This document shows positions 41,864 to 51,234 of a stretch of 64,000 bases of DNA, in pieces. This DNA comes from Mucilaginibacter sabulilitoris. Lineage in GTDB: Bacteria; Bacteroidota; Bacteroidia; Sphingobacteriales; Sphingobacteriaceae. The notes below the pieces were generated by a model. That model was not told the DNA's origin and searched no databases. It saw only the letters and a list, made by a program, of their open reading frames with translations. The translations under genes and the position numbers were made by a program. How positions within the stretch are numbered: the stretch's first letter is position 1; every line of letters starts with the position of its first letter. The DNA lies in assembly GCF_034262375.1 (NCBI RefSeq), contig NZ_CP139558.1, forward strand, positions 2,356,001 to 2,420,000, read 5' to 3'.

Positions 41864-42313
41864 ATGTCATTAATCATTCAAATAGACCAGGATATTAAGC
41901 TGGCTATGCTGGCCAAACAGGCCGACCGTTTAAGAGGACTTCGTGCTATAAAATCAGCTTTATTGTTGGCCAAAACCGAAAAAGGTGCGGCAGAAGAACT
42001 TACCCCTGAAGCTGAAATTAAAGTGCTTCAAAAACTTATTAAACAACGTAAAGAATCGGCAGATATTTATAAAACACAAAACCGCGAAGACCTTTACGAA
42101 ATAGAGATGGAAGAAATGAAGGTAATAGAACCTTATTTGCCGCAGCAAATGAGCCGTTTTGAAATTGAAGGCTACCTTCAGGAACTTATTGAGCGGCTTG
42201 GCGCTACTTCAACCAGCGATATGGGTAGAATAATGGGAATGGCCAATAAAGAACTTGCGGGCAAAGCTGATGGAAAAACCATATCGGAAGTTGTAAGGCA
42301 GTTGTTAGGGTAA
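41864..42313 (+). CDS. GatB/YqeY domain protein
   Basis: Protein of 149 residues with the full YqeY pattern: LKLAMLAKQADRLRGLRAIKSALLLA-like start, VLQKLIKQRKESADIYKTQNR, PYLPQQMSRFEIEGYL, and MGRIMGMANKELAGKADGKTISEVVRQLL. The domain is the tail of the GatB amidotransferase; stand-alone YqeY proteins have no settled role, possibly tRNA-related. Confidence 0.93.
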   Translation: MSLIIQIDQDIKLAMLAKQADRLRGLRAIKSALLLAKTEKGAAEELTPEAEIKVLQKLIKQRKESADIYKTQNREDLYEIEMEEMKVIEPYLPQQMSRFEIEGYLQELIERLGATSTSDMGRIMGMANKELAGKADGKTISEVVRQLLG

Positions 42314-42476
42314 GTATTGGTTTGTTGAGCAGTTAAACTTGCTGAAAAGGAAACTCAGGAAAGTGGGTATGCCTGGCGACGGCCCATTTTATTTAAACAG
42401 AACATTGACAAAATTAATTACTATTATTGTTGCAACTCGGCTGTAATAAACTAATTTTATGGCCAGATAATAGAAT

Positions 42477-42502
42477 TTATACTGAAATTAATTTCAGTAT
42501 AA
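42477..42502. promoter_or_regulatory. 26-bp perfect palindrome upstream of the envelope gene block
   Basis: The two 13-base halves (ttatactgaaatt and its complement) abut with no spacer. It lies 30 bases before the alpha/beta hydrolase start, the first gene of the block reaching toward murI. The centre aaattaattt is AT-rich. Such a site could bind a dimeric regulator; a cruciform or terminator of the upstream gene is less likely since there is no T-run or loop. Confidence 0.6.
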
Positions 42503-42532
42503 GAGTAAAAAAAATTAATACTAATATTTTAT

Positions 42533-43291
42533 ATGGATTTCGTGCTTAAAGAGGAACACGGTTTTAGTTACATCGATGAGGGCGAAGGTGAGGTATTGCT
42601 ACTATTACATGGTTTAATGGGCTCATTGAGCAATTGGGGGGATGTTGTTGAAGAATTTAAATCAAGATATCGTGTGCTAATACCCATGTTGCCAATTTAC
42701 GATATGCCTCTTTTAACTACAGGCGTAAAGAGTCTTTCAAAATTTGTACATAAATTTATAAAGTATAAAGAGTTAAGCAATATAACATTGCTTGGTAATT
42801 CCCTGGGCGGACATGTGGCATTGATTTATGTTTTGGCGCACCCCGAGAATATTAAGGCGATGGTATTAACCGGCAGTTCGGGTTTATATGAAAACGCATT
42901 CGGAGGATCTTTTCCACGGCGCGAAAGTATTGATTTTGTAAGGGAAAAGGTACAATATACTTTTTATGATCCGGCAGTGGCAACCGATGAGTTGGTTAAT
43001 GACGTATATAAGTTAATAAACGACAGGCACAGCGTGATCAGGTTATTGGCGATGGCAAAATCGGCCATCAGGCATAATATGAAAAAGGATCTGCATAAAA
43101 TGCATATTCCCGTATCTTTAATATGGGGCAAAAACGATAAAATAACACCGCCTGAAGTGGCCCTGGAATTTAATGAGTTTTTACCCGACTCTGAGTTGCA
43201 CTGGATTGATAAATGCGGACATGCGCCAATGATGGAGCGGCCGCAGGAATTTAACGGACTGTTAACCGCATTTTTGGAAAAAATAAAATAG
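42533..43291 (+). CDS. Alpha/beta hydrolase
   Basis: Serine hydrolase fold protein of 252 residues. HGLMGSLSNW forms the oxyanion region, the nucleophile elbow is GNSLGGH, and the acid/His region is LIWGKNDKITPPEVA and DKCGHAPMMERPQEF. Cytosolic, substrate unknown. It lies 12 bases before the CBS gene and is first in the envelope block. Confidence 0.93.
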   Translation: MDFVLKEEHGFSYIDEGEGEVLLLLHGLMGSLSNWGDVVEEFKSRYRVLIPMLPIYDMPLLTTGVKSLSKFVHKFIKYKELSNITLLGNSLGGHVALIYVLAHPENIKAMVLTGSSGLYENAFGGSFPRRESIDFVREKVQYTFYDPAVATDELVNDVYKLINDRHSVIRLLAMAKSAIRHNMKKDLHKMHIPVSLIWGKNDKITPPEVALEFNEFLPDSELHWIDKCGHAPMMERPQEFNGLLTAFLEKIK

Positions 43292-43303
43292 GAGTTTAAC
43301 ATT

Positions 43304-43966
43304 ATGGTAGCAATTGAACTGATAGCAGACGCAATTCCTCCGGTACATACTTCTGATACTGTACAGAAGGTACTTGACCGTATGATAGAGTTTCGCCTCA
43401 GGCATTTGCCCATTGTAAACGAAGAGCAGTTTTTAGGTTTGGTTGCAGAAGATGACCTGATTGGTGAAAGTGATTACCAAACTGCTGTAGGCGCGCTGGC
43501 ACTGTCGCAGGTAAACCCATATGTACTCGAAGATCAGCATATTTACGATGTAATACGCATGTTTTATGAGCGCCAGCTCACCGTTATACCGGTGCTTGAT
43601 GCAAAAAGGAACTACCTGGGTATTATATCCATTAATGCCATAACCGAGTATTTTGCAAAGATAACCGCAGTCGCCCAACCGGGTGGTATTATTGTATTGG
43701 AGATCAATAACAAAAACAATTCACTTGCTCATATGGCGCAGATTGTAGAATCGGACAACGCCCAGATCCTGAGCTCTTATGTTCAAACTTTTCCTGATTC
43801 TACCCGTATAGAAGTAACCCTTAAAGTAAACAAGCAGGATATATCTGCTATAATTGCTACTTTTTTGCGTTATGAGTATGATATTAAAGCGACCTTTAAC
43901 AGTACAGATCATAACGATAATGCAAAGGATCGTTATGATTCGCTCATGAATTACCTTAACTTATAA
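43304..43966 (+). CDS. CBS-pair domain protein
   Basis: Cytosolic protein of 220 residues. Two CBS motifs occupy residues about 7-125 (PPVHTSDTVQKVLDRMIEFRLRHLPIV; and ERQLTVIPVLDAKRNYLGIISI). The remaining 90 residues (PGGIIVLEINNKNNSLAHMAQIVESDN) have an ACT-like pattern. It probably binds adenine nucleotides. The gene is conserved beside nadK in Bacteroidota. Confidence 0.88.
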   Translation: MVAIELIADAIPPVHTSDTVQKVLDRMIEFRLRHLPIVNEEQFLGLVAEDDLIGESDYQTAVGALALSQVNPYVLEDQHIYDVIRMFYERQLTVIPVLDAKRNYLGIISINAITEYFAKITAVAQPGGIIVLEINNKNNSLAHMAQIVESDNAQILSSYVQTFPDSTRIEVTLKVNKQDISAIIATFLRYEYDIKATFNSTDHNDNAKDRYDSLMNYLNL

Positions 43967-44047
43967 ATGGTTCATTAATTTAATAGCTCATCGGATTACT
44001 ATTTTCCAACTGAACTAATTAACAAAATGAAACAGTGAACACCACCC

Positions 44048-44929
44048 ATGAAGATAGCAGTTTACGGCAGACCGTTTAATGATCCATCTGTAATACCATA
44101 TATTCAGCAGGTATTTGATAACCTGGCCCATCATGGCGCCGAAATATATGTCCATCACCAGCTTAACGAATACCTGCTCGATAAAATAAACACCGTTACG
44201 TATAGTGTTCTCGAGAACACCGATTCGTTAAAAGGCTTTATTGATTTATTTTTAACGTTGGGCGGGGATGGTACTCTGCTTGATATGGTAACCGTTATCC
44301 GCGATTCGTACATACCAGTGGTGGGTATTAACTTTGGCAGGCTTGGTTTTTTGGCGAGTATAAATAAAAGCGATATTACCGCTGCCATACACGCCGTGGT
44401 TAACAAGCAATTTACTCTTGATTGCCGTGAATTGCTCACTATAGATTCAACGCTGAAAATTTTTGGAGATGATAATTTCGCGCTTAATGATGTAACTATT
44501 CATAAACGCGATGATGCGGCCATGATCATTACCCACGTGTTTTTAAATGATGAGTTTTTAAACTCATACTGGGGCGACGGTATTATTATTTCTACCTCAA
44601 CCGGGTCAACAGCTTATTCTTTAAGTTGCGGTGGCCCTATTATTTTCCCCCAGTCAAATAGTATAGTGGTAACGCCGGTGTCGCCTCATAATTTAAACGT
44701 GCGGCCAATTATATTGCCCGATAACAGTAAGCTTTGTTTCGAGGTGGAGAGCCGCAGTGCAAATTATTTGGTTTCGTGCGATTCGCGGGTGGCTACTTTA
44801 GATGAAACCGTAAAATTTCATGTTCAAAAAGCCGATTTTCAGCTAAATTTGGTACGTTTAAATAATGAAAGTTATTTAACCACGTTAAGAAACAAATTAT
44901 TATGGGGTCTTGATGCCCGTAATTATTAA
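44048..44929 (+). CDS. nadK: NAD kinase
   Basis: ATP-NAD kinase of 293 residues that makes NADP. The nucleotide motif is LTLGGDGTLLD with GGDGT at 72-76, followed by NFGRLGFLAS, FALNDVTIHKRD (the NE/D-type NAD site) and GDGIIISTSTGSTAYSLSCGG. Complete at both ends. Upstream CBS gene ends 81 bases away; porG starts nine bases after the stop. Confidence 0.97.
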   Translation: MKIAVYGRPFNDPSVIPYIQQVFDNLAHHGAEIYVHHQLNEYLLDKINTVTYSVLENTDSLKGFIDLFLTLGGDGTLLDMVTVIRDSYIPVVGINFGRLGFLASINKSDITAAIHAVVNKQFTLDCRELLTIDSTLKIFGDDNFALNDVTIHKRDDAAMIITHVFLNDEFLNSYWGDGIIISTSTGSTAYSLSCGGPIIFPQSNSIVVTPVSPHNLNVRPIILPDNSKLCFEVESRSANYLVSCDSRVATLDETVKFHVQKADFQLNLVRLNNESYLTTLRNKLLWGLDARNY

Positions 44930-44938
44930 ACTTGCTTA

Positions 44939-45724
44939 ATGTCTAAATTTGCAGCACTAATACTCCTTTTATTTATTTCATGTCATTTGCAGGCGCAAAC
45001 CTGGGAGGTTGGCGGTGCTTTTGGCGGTGCTGGCTATATAGGCGACCTTAATCCTAACAATCCAGTTAAGGTAAGCGGTGCCGTGGGTAGTTTATTTGTA
45101 AAGCGAAACTTTAACGGTTATTTGTCAGCAAAATTAAATTTTGCTTATGGTAAAATAAGCGCTGCCGATAGTAGCTCCAGCAGCCAGCAATTTCGCAACC
45201 GTAATTTAAGTTTTAATGATCCTATTAAGGAACTAAGCCTTATTGGTGAGTTTAACTTTATGAAATATATACCCGATGCGGGCCCCAATAAATATACACC
45301 CTATATATATACAGGTTTTGGATTGTCGGCCTTTGCTCCGCGTACAGTTTATAAGGGTAAAACCCATAGCCTCAGAAATTTAAGAACCGAAGGACAGTCT
45401 GTGGCTTATGCTAAAACCACGCTGGTAATTCCATATGGCGTAGGCATAAAATACAATTTCAATACCAAATGGACGGTGGCTGGCGATATTGGTTACAGAT
45501 ATACCTTCACAGATTATCTGGATGATGTGAGTGGGGTATATGCCCGTCCTGATCAGCTTCCAAGCACTTTTGCAAGACAAATGGCAGACCGGTCTGGCGA
45601 AAAAACAAACCATTATCTTGGTGAGCCCGGCTCACAACGCGGCGACTTCAAGCCGCGCGATACTTACTTTTTTATTGGGGTAACCATCTCTTATACCTTC
45701 GTTACACAGAATTGTTATTTTTAA
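44939..45724 (+). CDS. porG: PorG-like outer-membrane beta-barrel (DUF6089)
   Basis: Exported barrel of 261 residues: signal peptide LILLLFISCHLQAQ, then alternating strands such as TWEVGGAFGGAGYIGDLNP and GVGIKYNFNTKWTVAGDIGYRYTFTDYLDD, and an aromatic C-terminus. In Porphyromonas gingivalis porG (PG0189) is followed by the uppS, bamA and two ompH genes (from memory), the same order seen here, which supports a role as a T9SS component. The symbol is inferred from context. Confidence 0.75.
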   Translation: MSKFAALILLLFISCHLQAQTWEVGGAFGGAGYIGDLNPNNPVKVSGAVGSLFVKRNFNGYLSAKLNFAYGKISAADSSSSSQQFRNRNLSFNDPIKELSLIGEFNFMKYIPDAGPNKYTPYIYTGFGLSAFAPRTVYKGKTHSLRNLRTEGQSVAYAKTTLVIPYGVGIKYNFNTKWTVAGDIGYRYTFTDYLDDVSGVYARPDQLPSTFARQMADRSGEKTNHYLGEPGSQRGDFKPRDTYFFIGVTISYTFVTQNCYF

Positions 45725-45786
45725 AATTCAATTTTTACAAAATTTAATTTTGTTGTTTATGAAATAATATAATTTTAATTTCGTTT

Positions 45787-45824
45787 TAATAATAAAATCG
45801 GTATTCTATACGGTTTTATTATTA
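45787..45824 (+). terminator. AT-rich hairpin between porG and exbD-like gene
   Basis: Arms 45787-45800 and 45811-45824 pair over 14 bases with one G-U pair and a 10-base loop (gtattctata). It lies 63 bases after the porG stop and 18 before the exbD-like ATG. It could attenuate transcription between the two; the lack of a GC-rich stem makes this uncertain. Confidence 0.5.
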
Positions 45825-45842
45825 ACCTTAAACTTTAAGATC

Positions 45843-46361
45843 ATGGCCGAATTAAATTCTTCCCCACAAAAAGCAAGCGGCACACGCGGCCGAAAAAAAA
45901 TGAATGTAAGGGTTGACCTTACTGCTATGGTTGATCTGGCATTTCTGCTGATCACCTTTTTTATGCTCACCACAACATTATCAAAATCAAAGGCTATGGA
46001 TATAGCCATGCCCGTTGGAGAAGGTAGCGCCGTTCCGGCAAGTCGCAGCTTTACAGTATGCCTGGGTAAAAACAGCCAGGTAATGTGGTACCTTGGTGAG
46101 CTGAAAAATCCGGTAATCGCTCCAACTGTTACCAATTTTAATAAAGACGGCATTCGCAAGGCTTTATTTGAAACCAGTAAAATGGTTCATGATAATACCG
46201 GCAAGGGTATGATAGTGGTGGTAAAGCCATCTGACCATTCGGTGTATAAAGATCTGGTTAACGTTATAGACGAGCTTAATATAACCGATATGCAAACTTA
46301 TGCTATTGTTGATATTGACAGGCATGACACCGATGCCCTGAAACAAAAAGACGTTTATTAA
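45843..46361 (+). CDS. ExbD/TolR-like biopolymer transport protein
   Basis: Inner-membrane protein of 172 residues with one membrane segment (about 28-46, VDLTAMVDLAFLLITFFML), the conserved membrane aspartate at about residue 31, and a periplasmic domain. ExbD proteins couple proton flow to TonB or Tol systems with ExbB. No exbB or tonB gene is seen nearby, so this is an isolated member. It lies between porG and uppS with a terminator 35 bases after its stop. Confidence 0.88.
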   Translation: MAELNSSPQKASGTRGRKKMNVRVDLTAMVDLAFLLITFFMLTTTLSKSKAMDIAMPVGEGSAVPASRSFTVCLGKNSQVMWYLGELKNPVIAPTVTNFNKDGIRKALFETSKMVHDNTGKGMIVVVKPSDHSVYKDLVNVIDELNITDMQTYAIVDIDRHDTDALKQKDVY

Positions 46362-46395
46362 CTATAACATTTAAAGCTTAAAAATAAGCTGCTTT

Positions 46396-46446
46396 AAAAG
46401 CCGGATATCAGGATCAGTAAAATGATTTTGATGCCCGGCTTTTTAA
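46396..46446 (+). terminator. Intrinsic terminator of the exbD-like gene
   Basis: aaaagccgg (46396-46404) pairs with ccggctttt (46435-46443) with a long loop and T-run following. It suggests uppS-bamA starts a separate transcript. Confidence 0.75.
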
Positions 46447-46578
46447 TTTTTAATACATACAAGTGTAATAAATGCTTGGTATGAATATTATTTGGACACT
46501 TTTTACAGTGTTTTGATGCATTATTTATAATAACATTTTCTTTTCGTTAAGCATACTAAAAAAATACAAAGTAAGTTT

Positions 46579-46586
46579 TACCTTTG
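46579..46586 (+). promoter_or_regulatory. -7 promoter box for uppS-bamA
   Basis: TACCTTTG exact TAnnTTTG match; no convincing -33 element. It lies 156 bases before the uppS start, implying a long leader of about 150 nt. Confidence 0.5.
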
Positions 46587-46742
46587 TACCCTGAAAAAAC
46601 CGGCAGATTGGCTTATAAACAAAGTCGTTAGCCAATAGATTTTTACATTGATTAGTCTAAAACAAATATTTTATTAGACATCGCATTAATATAATTAAAG
46701 CACGGCCGTTTTCTTTTAGGGACGCCCGGAGAGCTTTTGATA

Positions 46743-47492
46743 ATGAATAGTATGGGATATTTGGATCAGATTGATTTGTTAAGACTACCGAAGCATGTTG
46801 CCATAATCATGGACGGCAATGGCCGATGGGCAAAGGGAAGAGGCAAATTAAGAATGTTTGGCCATCATAACGGGGTAACATCCGTTAGGGATGTGGTTGA
46901 AGGCGCTGATAAATTAGGTATAAAATATATAACGTTATACACTTTTTCGTCCGAAAACTGGAACCGTCCGAAACTCGAGGTTATGGCTATTATGGAGCTC
47001 ATGGTAAGTACTATCCATAAAGAAATAGCCGGTTTCATGAAAAATAACATCAAGCTAAATGCCATCGGCGATCTTGAAATGTTGCCGAACCGGTGTTACA
47101 AGGAACTTCACAGCGCTATAGAAACTACTGCAGGTAATACCGGCGTAGTGCTTACTCTTGCATTAAGTTATGGCTCACGCGGCGAAATTGTGCATGCCGC
47201 CAAAAGGATTGCTGCAAAAGTAAAGAGCGGCGAGCTTGACCTCGATGATGTTACCGAAGAAGTTTTTGAAAGAAATTTATTCACAAGCGATATGCCCGAT
47301 CCTGAATTATTGATCAGAACAAGCGGCGAATATCGTATAAGTAATTATTTATTATGGCAAATTGCCTATGCTGAATTGTATTTTACGCCTAAATTATGGC
47401 CCGATTTCAGAAAGGAAGATTTGTACGAAGCTATACTTGATTACCAGAAAAGGGAGCGCCGTTTTGGTATGACAAGCGAGCAAGTTAACTAA
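46743..47492 (+). CDS. uppS: Isoprenyl transferase (undecaprenyl diphosphate synthase)
   Basis: Cis-prenyltransferase of 249 residues that makes undecaprenyl diphosphate for cell-wall and glycan carriers. The signature HVAIIMDGNGRWAKGRGK is near the N-terminus, with YTFSSENWNRP and DLLIRTSGEYRISNYLLWQ (the family's RTSGE) toward the C-terminus. ATG 46743 is preferred over a TTG six bases earlier. Confidence 0.96.
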   Translation: MNSMGYLDQIDLLRLPKHVAIIMDGNGRWAKGRGKLRMFGHHNGVTSVRDVVEGADKLGIKYITLYTFSSENWNRPKLEVMAIMELMVSTIHKEIAGFMKNNIKLNAIGDLEMLPNRCYKELHSAIETTAGNTGVVLTLALSYGSRGEIVHAAKRIAAKVKSGELDLDDVTEEVFERNLFTSDMPDPELLIRTSGEYRISNYLLWQIAYAELYFTPKLWPDFRKEDLYEAILDYQKRERRFGMTSEQVN

Positions 47493-47555
47493 ATTTTTAC
47501 TTTTAACACTTTTTAACAACTGTATAAATTATTTTTAGCCCACTAAAATATTCGA

Positions 47556-50108
47556 ATGTATAAATTTCTTTTTGCTATTCTTCTCTCTGTTTTTGGTACT
47601 GTGGCTATGGCCCAGGTTTCCAATGTGCCGAGATCAACACTGACAAAATCAATACCGGCTGATAGTTTAAGTTATCTTAATCCCCGGGATTATATTATTG
47701 GAGGTATTTCTGTTAGTGGTGCAAAGTATCTGGATAAAGATATTTTGATACAGCTTTCGAAACTAACCAAAGGCGATCGTATCAACTTACCCGGCGAACG
47801 TAATGCCGAAGTTATAAAAACGCTATACTCACAGGGCTTATTTGATGATGTACAATTAAACATTACAAAAATTAACCAGGACACTATTTACCTGGAAATT
47901 GCTGTTTCTGAACGACCGCGGTTATCGCGCATGCACATAACGGGTATACGCAAGGGCGAAATTGAGGATGTTCAGAAAAAACTGAACGACAGGACAGGGA
48001 AAATCGTAAATGAAAATTTAATAAACACTACTACTGCTATTATTAAAAAGCATTTTGGCGAAAAAGGCTTTTTAAATACTACTGTTAAACTCACACAACG
48101 TAAAGATCCGGGTGATGCTAATAGCGTGATACTGGATGTGGCCATTGATAAAAAAACCAAAGTAAAAATAAACGAAGTGGTTTTTGAAGGGAACAAAGCC
48201 TTTAGCGACAAAAAGCTAAAGAAGTTTTTGAAAAAAACCCGCGAAAAGAAATGGTATAATTTATTTGGTTCTAAAAAATTCAAACAGGATAAATACGAAG
48301 AAGATAAACAAAGCCTGGTTGAATCAATGCAGGGCAAAGGATACCGTGATGCCGAAATTATTAGTGATTCGGTATGGAGCCATGATGCTACCACCGTTAA
48401 TGTAAAAATTAAGGTATATGAGGGCCCTAAATACTATTTTGGCGATGTAAAATGGTCTGGCAATGCCAAATATTCGACAGATATATTAAACAGGATATTG
48501 CATATTAAAAAGGGTGATGTTTTTAGTGAAGATGAACTAAACAAAAGGCTGGTAGGGCCAACACCTAATAATGATGACGTATCATCACTTTATTTAAATG
48601 ATGGCTACTTAACCTATACCGCAGATCCTGTGCAGGTAAAGGTATACAGCGATACCGTTGACCTGGATATACGAGTATATGAAGGCCCGCAGTACACCAT
48701 AAACCGTGTAAGCTTAAAAGGTAACGACGTAACTAACGATAAAGTGGTTATGCGCGAAATACAAACCAAACCAGGCCAAAAATTCAATAAAGAGCTATTG
48801 ATCCGCAGTTCACGCGAAATTGGCCAATTGGGTAACTTTGATGAACAAAAAACAGAGCCTAAACCGGTTAACATCAATCCGCAAGATGGAACGGTTGATT
48901 TGGTTTATAACGTCGTTGAAAAACCTTCAGATCAGATAGAATTGTCAGGTGGTTTCGGTGGCGGACAATTGGTAGGTACTTTAGGTCTTACCTTTAATAA
49001 CTTCTCGTTAAGGAATATTTTCAACCTTAAAGCTTATAAACCACTTCCAAAAGGCGACGGACAAAAACTGAGCCTCAGGGGCCAGTCAAGCGGCAGAACC
49101 TACCAGAACTTCTCGTTCACTTTCTCTGAGCCGTGGTTGGGTGGTAAAAAGCCAATATACTTCGCGTTATCTGCTTATACACAAGGTAGTTCAACGGGGC
49201 AGTATTATCCTAAAACAAGCCCTTACTATAATAACCTGCGTATAAACGGTGTTGGTGTAACTTTGGGTAAACGTTTAAAATGGCCTGATAATTATTTCCA
49301 GTTAAACTACTCATTGAACGTTGATCATTATAATCTGGATAACTATACCGGTTACCTGTTTACCAATGGTACATCATATAATATCAAGTTGACCCAGGAA
49401 TTGACCCGTAACTCTATTGATGCGCCAATTTTCCCAACGCAGGGTTCAAATATTAAATTCACCATACAGGCAACGCCACCATATTCGTTGTTTAACAATA
49501 TCAATTACAAGATCGCTACTCCAGAAGAGCGTTATCACTTCGTAGAGTATTATAAATTTAAATATGATGCGCAGTGGTTCTCTAAACTGGTTGGTAAATT
49601 TGTGCTGATGTCGCAGGTAAGGTTTGGCTTCCTGGGCATGTATAATAAAGATGTAGGCCCATCTCCGTTTGAACGCTTTAAATTGGGTGGTGACGGTATG
49701 CAGAGCTATCAGTTTTTACAGGGTAGCGAAATCATCGGGTTAAGGGGTTATCAAAACTTCTCCATAGTGCCTGAAGGATCAACCGAAGATCAGAACACAA
49801 ACACAGGTAGTACCATTTATAATAAATATACACTCGAGTTACGTCACCCGGTTATTGCGAGCCAGTCGGCAACTATATTCTTACTGGCCTTTGCCGAAGG
49901 TGGTAACGTTTGGAACAACTTTAGCCAGTTCAATCCGTTTAACGTAAGGCGTTCGGTAGGTGTTGGCGCGAGAATATTTTTACCTATATTTGGATTGCTT
50001 GGATTAGATTATGGCTACGGATTTGATAAAATACCAGGTCAGCCCGACGCAAATAGGGGGCAGTTCCATTTTACAATTTCTCAGAGTTTATCCGGCGGAT
50101 TTAATTAA
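47556..50108 (+). CDS. bamA: Outer-membrane protein assembly factor BamA
   Basis: Omp85 protein of 850 residues with a signal peptide (YKFLFAILLSVFGTVAMAQ), five POTRA domains in residues about 45-450 (first visible as IIGGISVSGAKYLDKDILIQLSKLTKG), and a C-terminal 16-stranded barrel ending GQFHFTISQSLSGGFN. It inserts beta-barrel proteins into the outer membrane. Its VRGYxNF-type segment is LRGYQNFSIVP. Followed by two skp-like chaperone genes 15 bases and further on. Confidence 0.97.
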   Translation: MYKFLFAILLSVFGTVAMAQVSNVPRSTLTKSIPADSLSYLNPRDYIIGGISVSGAKYLDKDILIQLSKLTKGDRINLPGERNAEVIKTLYSQGLFDDVQLNITKINQDTIYLEIAVSERPRLSRMHITGIRKGEIEDVQKKLNDRTGKIVNENLINTTTAIIKKHFGEKGFLNTTVKLTQRKDPGDANSVILDVAIDKKTKVKINEVVFEGNKAFSDKKLKKFLKKTREKKWYNLFGSKKFKQDKYEEDKQSLVESMQGKGYRDAEIISDSVWSHDATTVNVKIKVYEGPKYYFGDVKWSGNAKYSTDILNRILHIKKGDVFSEDELNKRLVGPTPNNDDVSSLYLNDGYLTYTADPVQVKVYSDTVDLDIRVYEGPQYTINRVSLKGNDVTNDKVVMREIQTKPGQKFNKELLIRSSREIGQLGNFDEQKTEPKPVNINPQDGTVDLVYNVVEKPSDQIELSGGFGGGQLVGTLGLTFNNFSLRNIFNLKAYKPLPKGDGQKLSLRGQSSGRTYQNFSFTFSEPWLGGKKPIYFALSAYTQGSSTGQYYPKTSPYYNNLRINGVGVTLGKRLKWPDNYFQLNYSLNVDHYNLDNYTGYLFTNGTSYNIKLTQELTRNSIDAPIFPTQGSNIKFTIQATPPYSLFNNINYKIATPEERYHFVEYYKFKYDAQWFSKLVGKFVLMSQVRFGFLGMYNKDVGPSPFERFKLGGDGMQSYQFLQGSEIIGLRGYQNFSIVPEGSTEDQNTNTGSTIYNKYTLELRHPVIASQSATIFLLAFAEGGNVWNNFSQFNPFNVRRSVGVGARIFLPIFGLLGLDYGYGFDKIPGQPDANRGQFHFTISQSLSGGFN

Positions 50109-50123
50109 TTTGCACTGCGGTAT

Positions 50124-50654
50124 ATGAAGAAGATAATTTTAATAGCGTTTTTAACGTTAACAGCAATTACAGGAGCTTACGCGCAACGTTTTGCTTACGT
50201 TGATTCGGAATATATATTAAAACATATGCCCGAATATGCTTCATCACAAAAGCAGCTGGCAGCATTATCTGATCAGTGGCAAAAGGAAGTAGACGGTAAA
50301 TTCCAGGAGATTGACCGGCTGTACAAAGCATACCAGGCCGACCAGGTTTTAATGACGGCTGATATGAAAAAGCGCCGTGAGGCCGAAATTGTTGATAAAG
50401 AAAAGGCCGCCAAGGATTTTCAGCGTCAGAAATTCGGGCCCGATGGCGAACTTTCACAAAAGAGTAATTCTTTGATTAAACCAATCCAGGATCGTGTGTC
50501 TAAAGCAGTACAAGCAGTTGCCGAAGGCGATAACCTGGACATGATATTTGATAAAAACAGCGAAGTAATGATGCTGTATGCTAATCCACGCTATGATAAA
50601 AGCGCAGATGTTATAACACGTTTAGGGTTAAAACCCGGAGTATTTGCTAAATAA
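50124..50654 (+). CDS. OmpH/Skp family periplasmic chaperone (first copy)
   Basis: Exported helical chaperone of 176 residues with signal peptide (IILIAFLTLTAITGAYAQ), FAYVDSEYILKHMPEYASSQ at the start and a long charged coiled-coil middle, typical of OmpH/Skp. It hands outer-membrane proteins to BamA, whose gene ends 15 bases upstream. Confidence 0.93.
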   Translation: MKKIILIAFLTLTAITGAYAQRFAYVDSEYILKHMPEYASSQKQLAALSDQWQKEVDGKFQEIDRLYKAYQADQVLMTADMKKRREAEIVDKEKAAKDFQRQKFGPDGELSQKSNSLIKPIQDRVSKAVQAVAEGDNLDMIFDKNSEVMMLYANPRYDKSADVITRLGLKPGVFAK

Positions 50655-50702
50655 ATTTTCGATTAAATAAAACAGACTATTATTAAACACAGGACAAGAA
50701 AA

Positions 50703-51215
50703 ATGAAAAAACTATTTAAAGTTGCCTTAGTTGCAGTGGGTATTTTATTTGCGGGCAACTTTGCCAATGCGCAGACCAAAATTGGCCACATTAATTTCAA
50801 TCAGTTGATTGATATGATGCCGGAAACTAAGACAGTAACCGCTCAGATGCAGGCTTATCAAAAAACTTTTATTGATCAGCTTACTACCATGAATAATGAG
50901 TATACTACAAAAGGTCAGGAGTTTCAAAAAAGCAGTGCTACCATGACCGATGCTATCCGTACTTCAAAAGGTCAGGAATTGCAGGATATACAAAAACGTA
51001 TGCAGGATTATCAAAACAACGCACAGCAACAGGTTGACGCCAAAAGACAAGAATTAGGCAAACCACTTATTGATAAAGCTACGGCTGCTGTAAATGCCGT
51101 TGCTAAAGAAAAAGGCTATGCTTATGTATTAGATTCATCACAAGTTAGTTTGCTGGTATCTCCGGATGCTGACGACTTGATGGCAGCCGTAAAACTTAAA
51201 TTAGGATTAAAATAA
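50703..51215 (+). CDS. OmpH/Skp family periplasmic chaperone (second copy)
   Basis: Second Skp-type chaperone, 170 residues, with signal peptide (VALVAVGILFAGNFANA), KIGHINFNQLIDMMPETKTVTAQMQAY, a coiled-coil middle, and KEKGYAYVLDSSQVSLLVSPDADDL at the end. It diverges enough from the first copy to be a separate family member; paired ompH genes are usual here in Bacteroidota. A strong terminator follows. Confidence 0.93.
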   Translation: MKKLFKVALVAVGILFAGNFANAQTKIGHINFNQLIDMMPETKTVTAQMQAYQKTFIDQLTTMNNEYTTKGQEFQKSSATMTDAIRTSKGQELQDIQKRMQDYQNNAQQQVDAKRQELGKPLIDKATAAVNAVAKEKGYAYVLDSSQVSLLVSPDADDLMAAVKLKLGLK

Positions 51216-51234
51216 TCAATTATTAGTCATTTAT

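Larger units (their letters stand above)
46362..46742. other. Intergenic region between exbD-like gene and uppS
   Basis: About 380 bases holding the exbD terminator and the uppS -7 box. I see no gene or RNA; the AT-rich stretch 46480-46570 has no clear structure. Confidence 0.5.
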
